A stretch of 41,062 nucleotides of DNA, taken from positions 1 to 41,062 of the forward strand of contig JAILSC010000004.1 of the NCBI GenBank assembly GCA_024697865.1, written 5' to 3'. The position numbers were made by a program, and so were the translations under genes. The DNA is from Candidatus Saccharimonadota bacterium. Its GTDB lineage: Bacteria > Patescibacteriota > Saccharimonadia > Saccharimonadales > Saccharimonadaceae. A model generated the notes under the pieces. That model was not told where the DNA came from, did not search any database, and saw nothing but the letters and a program-made list of their open reading frames with translations. Numbering within the stretch: position 1 is the stretch's first letter; the number at the start of each line of letters is the position of its first letter. Shown here piece by piece: positions 39,540 to 41,062 of this stretch.

Positions 39540-40604
39540 TGCCATAAAAGCCTCGATGAATTCATCCAGCTCACCATCTAACACTTTATCTGGTTCCGTA
39601 GATTCATACCCAGTTCTCGTATCCTTTACTAACTTATAGGGCTGTAAGACGTAATTTCTAATCTGTTGTCCCCAACCCGCCGACTCGCCCGCCCTCAATT
39701 CAGACAAAGAAGCCGCGTGTTGTTCCAACTGCATTTGTACCAATTTACCTCTCAAGATTTCCATTGCTTTTTCTCTGTTCTGGATTTGCGAACGCTCATT
39801 CTGAATTGCCACTACTGTATTAGTGGGCAAATGAGTAATCCTCACTGCCGAATCCGTGGTGTTCACTCCCTGTCCCCCGTGTCCGCCAGAACGATAAACA
39901 TCGACTCTAAGATCTTTTTCGTCGATTCGAATATCAGTATCCGCCGTAATTCTCGGTAAAACTTCCACTAGCGCGAATGAAGTCTGCCTGAGATTATTGG
40001 CGTTAAACGGCGATAATCGCACCAATCGATGTACTCCGTGTTCTGATTTCAACCATCCATAAGCGTTAGTGCCAGCCACTTCATATACCGCAGTCTTGAT
40101 TCCTGCCTCTTCTCCTGTTACGCGCTCCAAGCAAGTGACCTTGAACCCATGTTTTTCACAAAATCTCAGATACATCCGCTCTAGCATTCCTGCCCAGTCC
40201 ATCGCCTCCGTCCCTCCTGCCCCAGAAGTAATTCGCAAAATCGCGTCCATTTTGTCGTATTCCCCTTGGAATCGCAAAGCCTTCTTTAGTTCTGTAAATT
40301 CAGCCTCCATCCCCGTAATCTGCCCCGCGATCTCCTCTTTCAAATCTTCGTCTGCTAGCCGAATCAACTCTTTTAGATCTCCAATCTGGGTTTTTAGCAG
40401 CTCCCACGGTTGCGTCTCGTCTTGCAATCTAGCCAATTCTTGGTTCATCTCTGTAGCTCTAGCCACGTCTTTCCAAATTTCCGGTTCCGCTACCTCTACT
40501 TCTAATTTCTGTAATTTCTGTAATTTCTCAGCAATCGCCAATTTTTCATACACTTGCAAAAACTCCCCCTCGAGCGCATCCAACCGTTTTTCCATTTCTT
40601 GCAT
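39537..40604 (-). CDS. prfB: Peptide chain release factor 2
   Basis: Class I release factor for UGA and UAA, 355 residues. The peptide-anticodon region has SPF in RLSPFNANNLRQTSFA, the RF2 signature. The catalytic loop is GGQ in SGGHGGQGVNTTDSAVRI near residue 240. The N-terminal helical domain and C-terminal LQPYKLVKDTRTGYES are as expected. The frame is continuous from the ATG, so the programmed +1 frameshift site found in many prfB genes is absent here. An extended -10 ends 7 nt before the ATG, predicting a leaderless mRNA. Confidence 0.97.
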   Translation of the reverse strand: MQEMEKRLDALEGEFLQVYEKLAIAEKLQKLQKLEVEVAEPEIWKDVARATEMNQELARLQDETQPWELLKTQIGDLKELIRLADEDLKEEIAGQITGMEAEFTELKKALRFQGEYDKMDAILRITSGAGGTEAMDWAGMLERMYLRFCEKHGFKVTCLERVTGEEAGIKTAVYEVAGTNAYGWLKSEHGVHRLVRLSPFNANNLRQTSFALVEVLPRITADTDIRIDEKDLRVDVYRSGGHGGQGVNTTDSAVRITHLPTNTVVAIQNERSQIQNREKAMEILRGKLVQMQLEQHAASLSELRAGESAGWGQQIRNYVLQPYKLVKDTRTGYESTEPDKVLDGELDEFIEAFMA

Positions 40605-40611
40605 ACTCTAA

Positions 40612-40620
40612 ATTATATCA
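40612..40620 (-). promoter_or_regulatory. Extended -10 of prfB
   Basis: TGATATAAT on the minus strand ends 7 nt before the prfB ATG. Confidence 0.55.
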
Positions 40621-40623
40621 TAG

Positions 40624-40643
40624 AAAATGGCCCCTAAGGGCCA
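40624..40643 (-). terminator. Terminator of the 82-residue orphan gene
   Basis: TGGCCC (40628-40633) and GGGCCA (40638-40643) form a stem with a 4-nt loop followed by TTTT on the minus strand. It lies just after the stop codon at 40648. Confidence 0.8.
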
Positions 40644-40647
40644 CCCT

Positions 40648-40896
40648 CTACACGAGATACCAGGACAAATTTCCCGAGTCAAACTCGAGCCGTAATTTTT
40701 CCCGGCCAATTAGCACGTCGAAGATATGCAACGCCACTCCACCTACGAAGCGAATTTGCGTCCGGAGTAATTCCGTTACTTCGGTTTCGTTTTCCCCTCG
40801 CCGCCGAATTGTTAACGGCTGGCAAGGCGTCATTTCGTAACCGAAGAGAGCCATTACCTCGACTTGCTCTTTTTGATTTTTGTTAAAGTTTTTCAT
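40648..40896 (-). CDS. Hypothetical 82-residue protein, orphan gene
   Basis: Small soluble protein with no signal or membrane segment and no family I recognise. The N-terminus is Lys/Asn-rich (MKNFNKNQKEQ); the rest looks beta-rich, with alternating hydrophobics (LTIRRRGENETEVTELL, IRFVGGVALHIFDVLIG, EKLRLEFDSGNLSWYLV). AAAGGAG precedes the ATG and a terminator follows. A ~140-nt untranslated leader runs back to an extended -10 at 41044-41052. The unit resembles the other stand-alone genes in this window. Confidence 0.7.
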   Translation of the reverse strand: MKNFNKNQKEQVEVMALFGYEMTPCQPLTIRRRGENETEVTELLRTQIRFVGGVALHIFDVLIGREKLRLEFDSGNLSWYLV

Positions 40897-41043
40897 AAAG
40901 ACTCCTTTAAATTAGATTTAATCAGAGTCATTTATGTGAGCCCGCATTTAATAGGCTCATAGCACACCGCGCAAATGACAAACGCGTGAATGCCGATAAA
41001 CTTTTCTCATCGCCAGTGACCTAGGTTTAGCATGAGTAGTTTA
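40897..41043 (-). promoter_or_regulatory. Long leader of the 82-residue orphan gene
   Basis: About 140 nt between the predicted start of transcription (~41037) and the ATG. It includes a hairpin TGAGCC/GGCTCA (flanked by TGTG/CACA) around positions 40935-40965, a weaker CGAT/ATCG stem nearer the 5' end, and the AAAGGAG ribosome site. No known riboswitch is recognised. Confidence 0.4.
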
Positions 41044-41052
41044 ATTATAACA
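41044..41052 (-). promoter_or_regulatory. Extended -10 at the right edge of the window
   Basis: TGTTATAAT on the minus strand; the -35 region falls partly outside the window. It probably drives the 82-residue gene. Confidence 0.5.
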
Positions 41053-41062
41053 CAAAAAATGG

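Noticed and set aside
1-41062. CRISPR arrays, tRNA or rRNA genes, transposases, prophage
   Set aside because: No direct-repeat arrays, cloverleaf sequences, rRNA signatures, transposase motifs or phage genes were recognised by reading; a tRNAscan or Infernal run would settle any missed RNA.

Overview
The window looks like chromosomal DNA of a very reduced bacterium of the Candidate Phyla Radiation, most likely a Candidatus Saccharibacteria (TM7) relative. This assignment is inferred from gene content and style, not from a database match. Supporting signs are compact, densely packed genes, housekeeping proteins with added Lys/Ala/Glu-rich tails, no rpmC (uL29) at its usual place, a ribosomal protein cluster cut at both ends, and large lineage-type membrane proteins of unknown function. 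The code appears to be standard: leuS ends in TGA, and prfB (RF2, SPF and GGQ motifs) is present.

Layout, left to right. 1-3156: rpoB (minus), lacking only its last few codons. 3157-3547: rpoB leader and promoter, then a divergent promoter with a probable ~95-nt small RNA. 3548-4422: khpA and rpsP. 4512-4976: an orphan gene with its own promoter and terminator. 5086-10044: leuS-SPOUT methylase-rpmF-nusB-Nudix-rnc, read leftward. 10170-10370: a mini-glutaredoxin. 10357-15864: ftsE-ftsX-CHAP/PcsB-like hydrolase-CtpA-type protease-GT4 glycosyltransferase, a cell-division and envelope cluster. 15975-16859: an orphan lipoprotein. 16974-20231: pheS-pheT. 20242-23547: a 1000-residue membrane protein and a 78-residue tail-anchored protein. 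23633-24526: an aquaporin-like protein (plus). 24590-29092: metG, a Pro-rich single-pass protein and a DUF2207 protein. 29137-30051: L-lactate dehydrogenase (plus). 30048-31451: exonuclease I. 31529-38147: the S10/spc-type cluster rplC-D-W-B-rpsS-rplV-rpsC-rplP-rpsQ-rplN-X-E-rpsN-rpsH. 38608-39492: an alpha-CTD/sigma-4-like DNA-binding protein (plus). 39537-40604: prfB. 40648-40896: an orphan 82-residue gene with a long leader.

Three non-coding signals stand out. (1) The 235-nt S10-cluster leader carries two 27-nt hairpins with covarying stems and the identical loop GGUGUACAG, whose UGUACA core is self-complementary and so could form a kissing pair; a third hairpin and a longer stem lie upstream. 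(2) GC-rich, multi-hairpin palindromic elements sit in frame inside leuS and sbcB, and a related-looking inverted repeat spans the leuS/glutaredoxin promoter region. (3) Many genes have an extended -10 (TGnTATAAT) ending 6-7 nt before the start codon, so their mRNAs should be leaderless, whereas ribosomal and orphan genes have Shine-Dalgarno leaders.

The genes form a core set for transcription, translation, tRNA charging and RNA processing, together with septal peptidoglycan remodelling (FtsEX plus hydrolase), fermentation (lactate dehydrogenase) and a few lineage-specific surface proteins. This fits a small fermentative organism that depends on a host or community. No transposase, prophage, CRISPR array, tRNA or rRNA gene was recognised.
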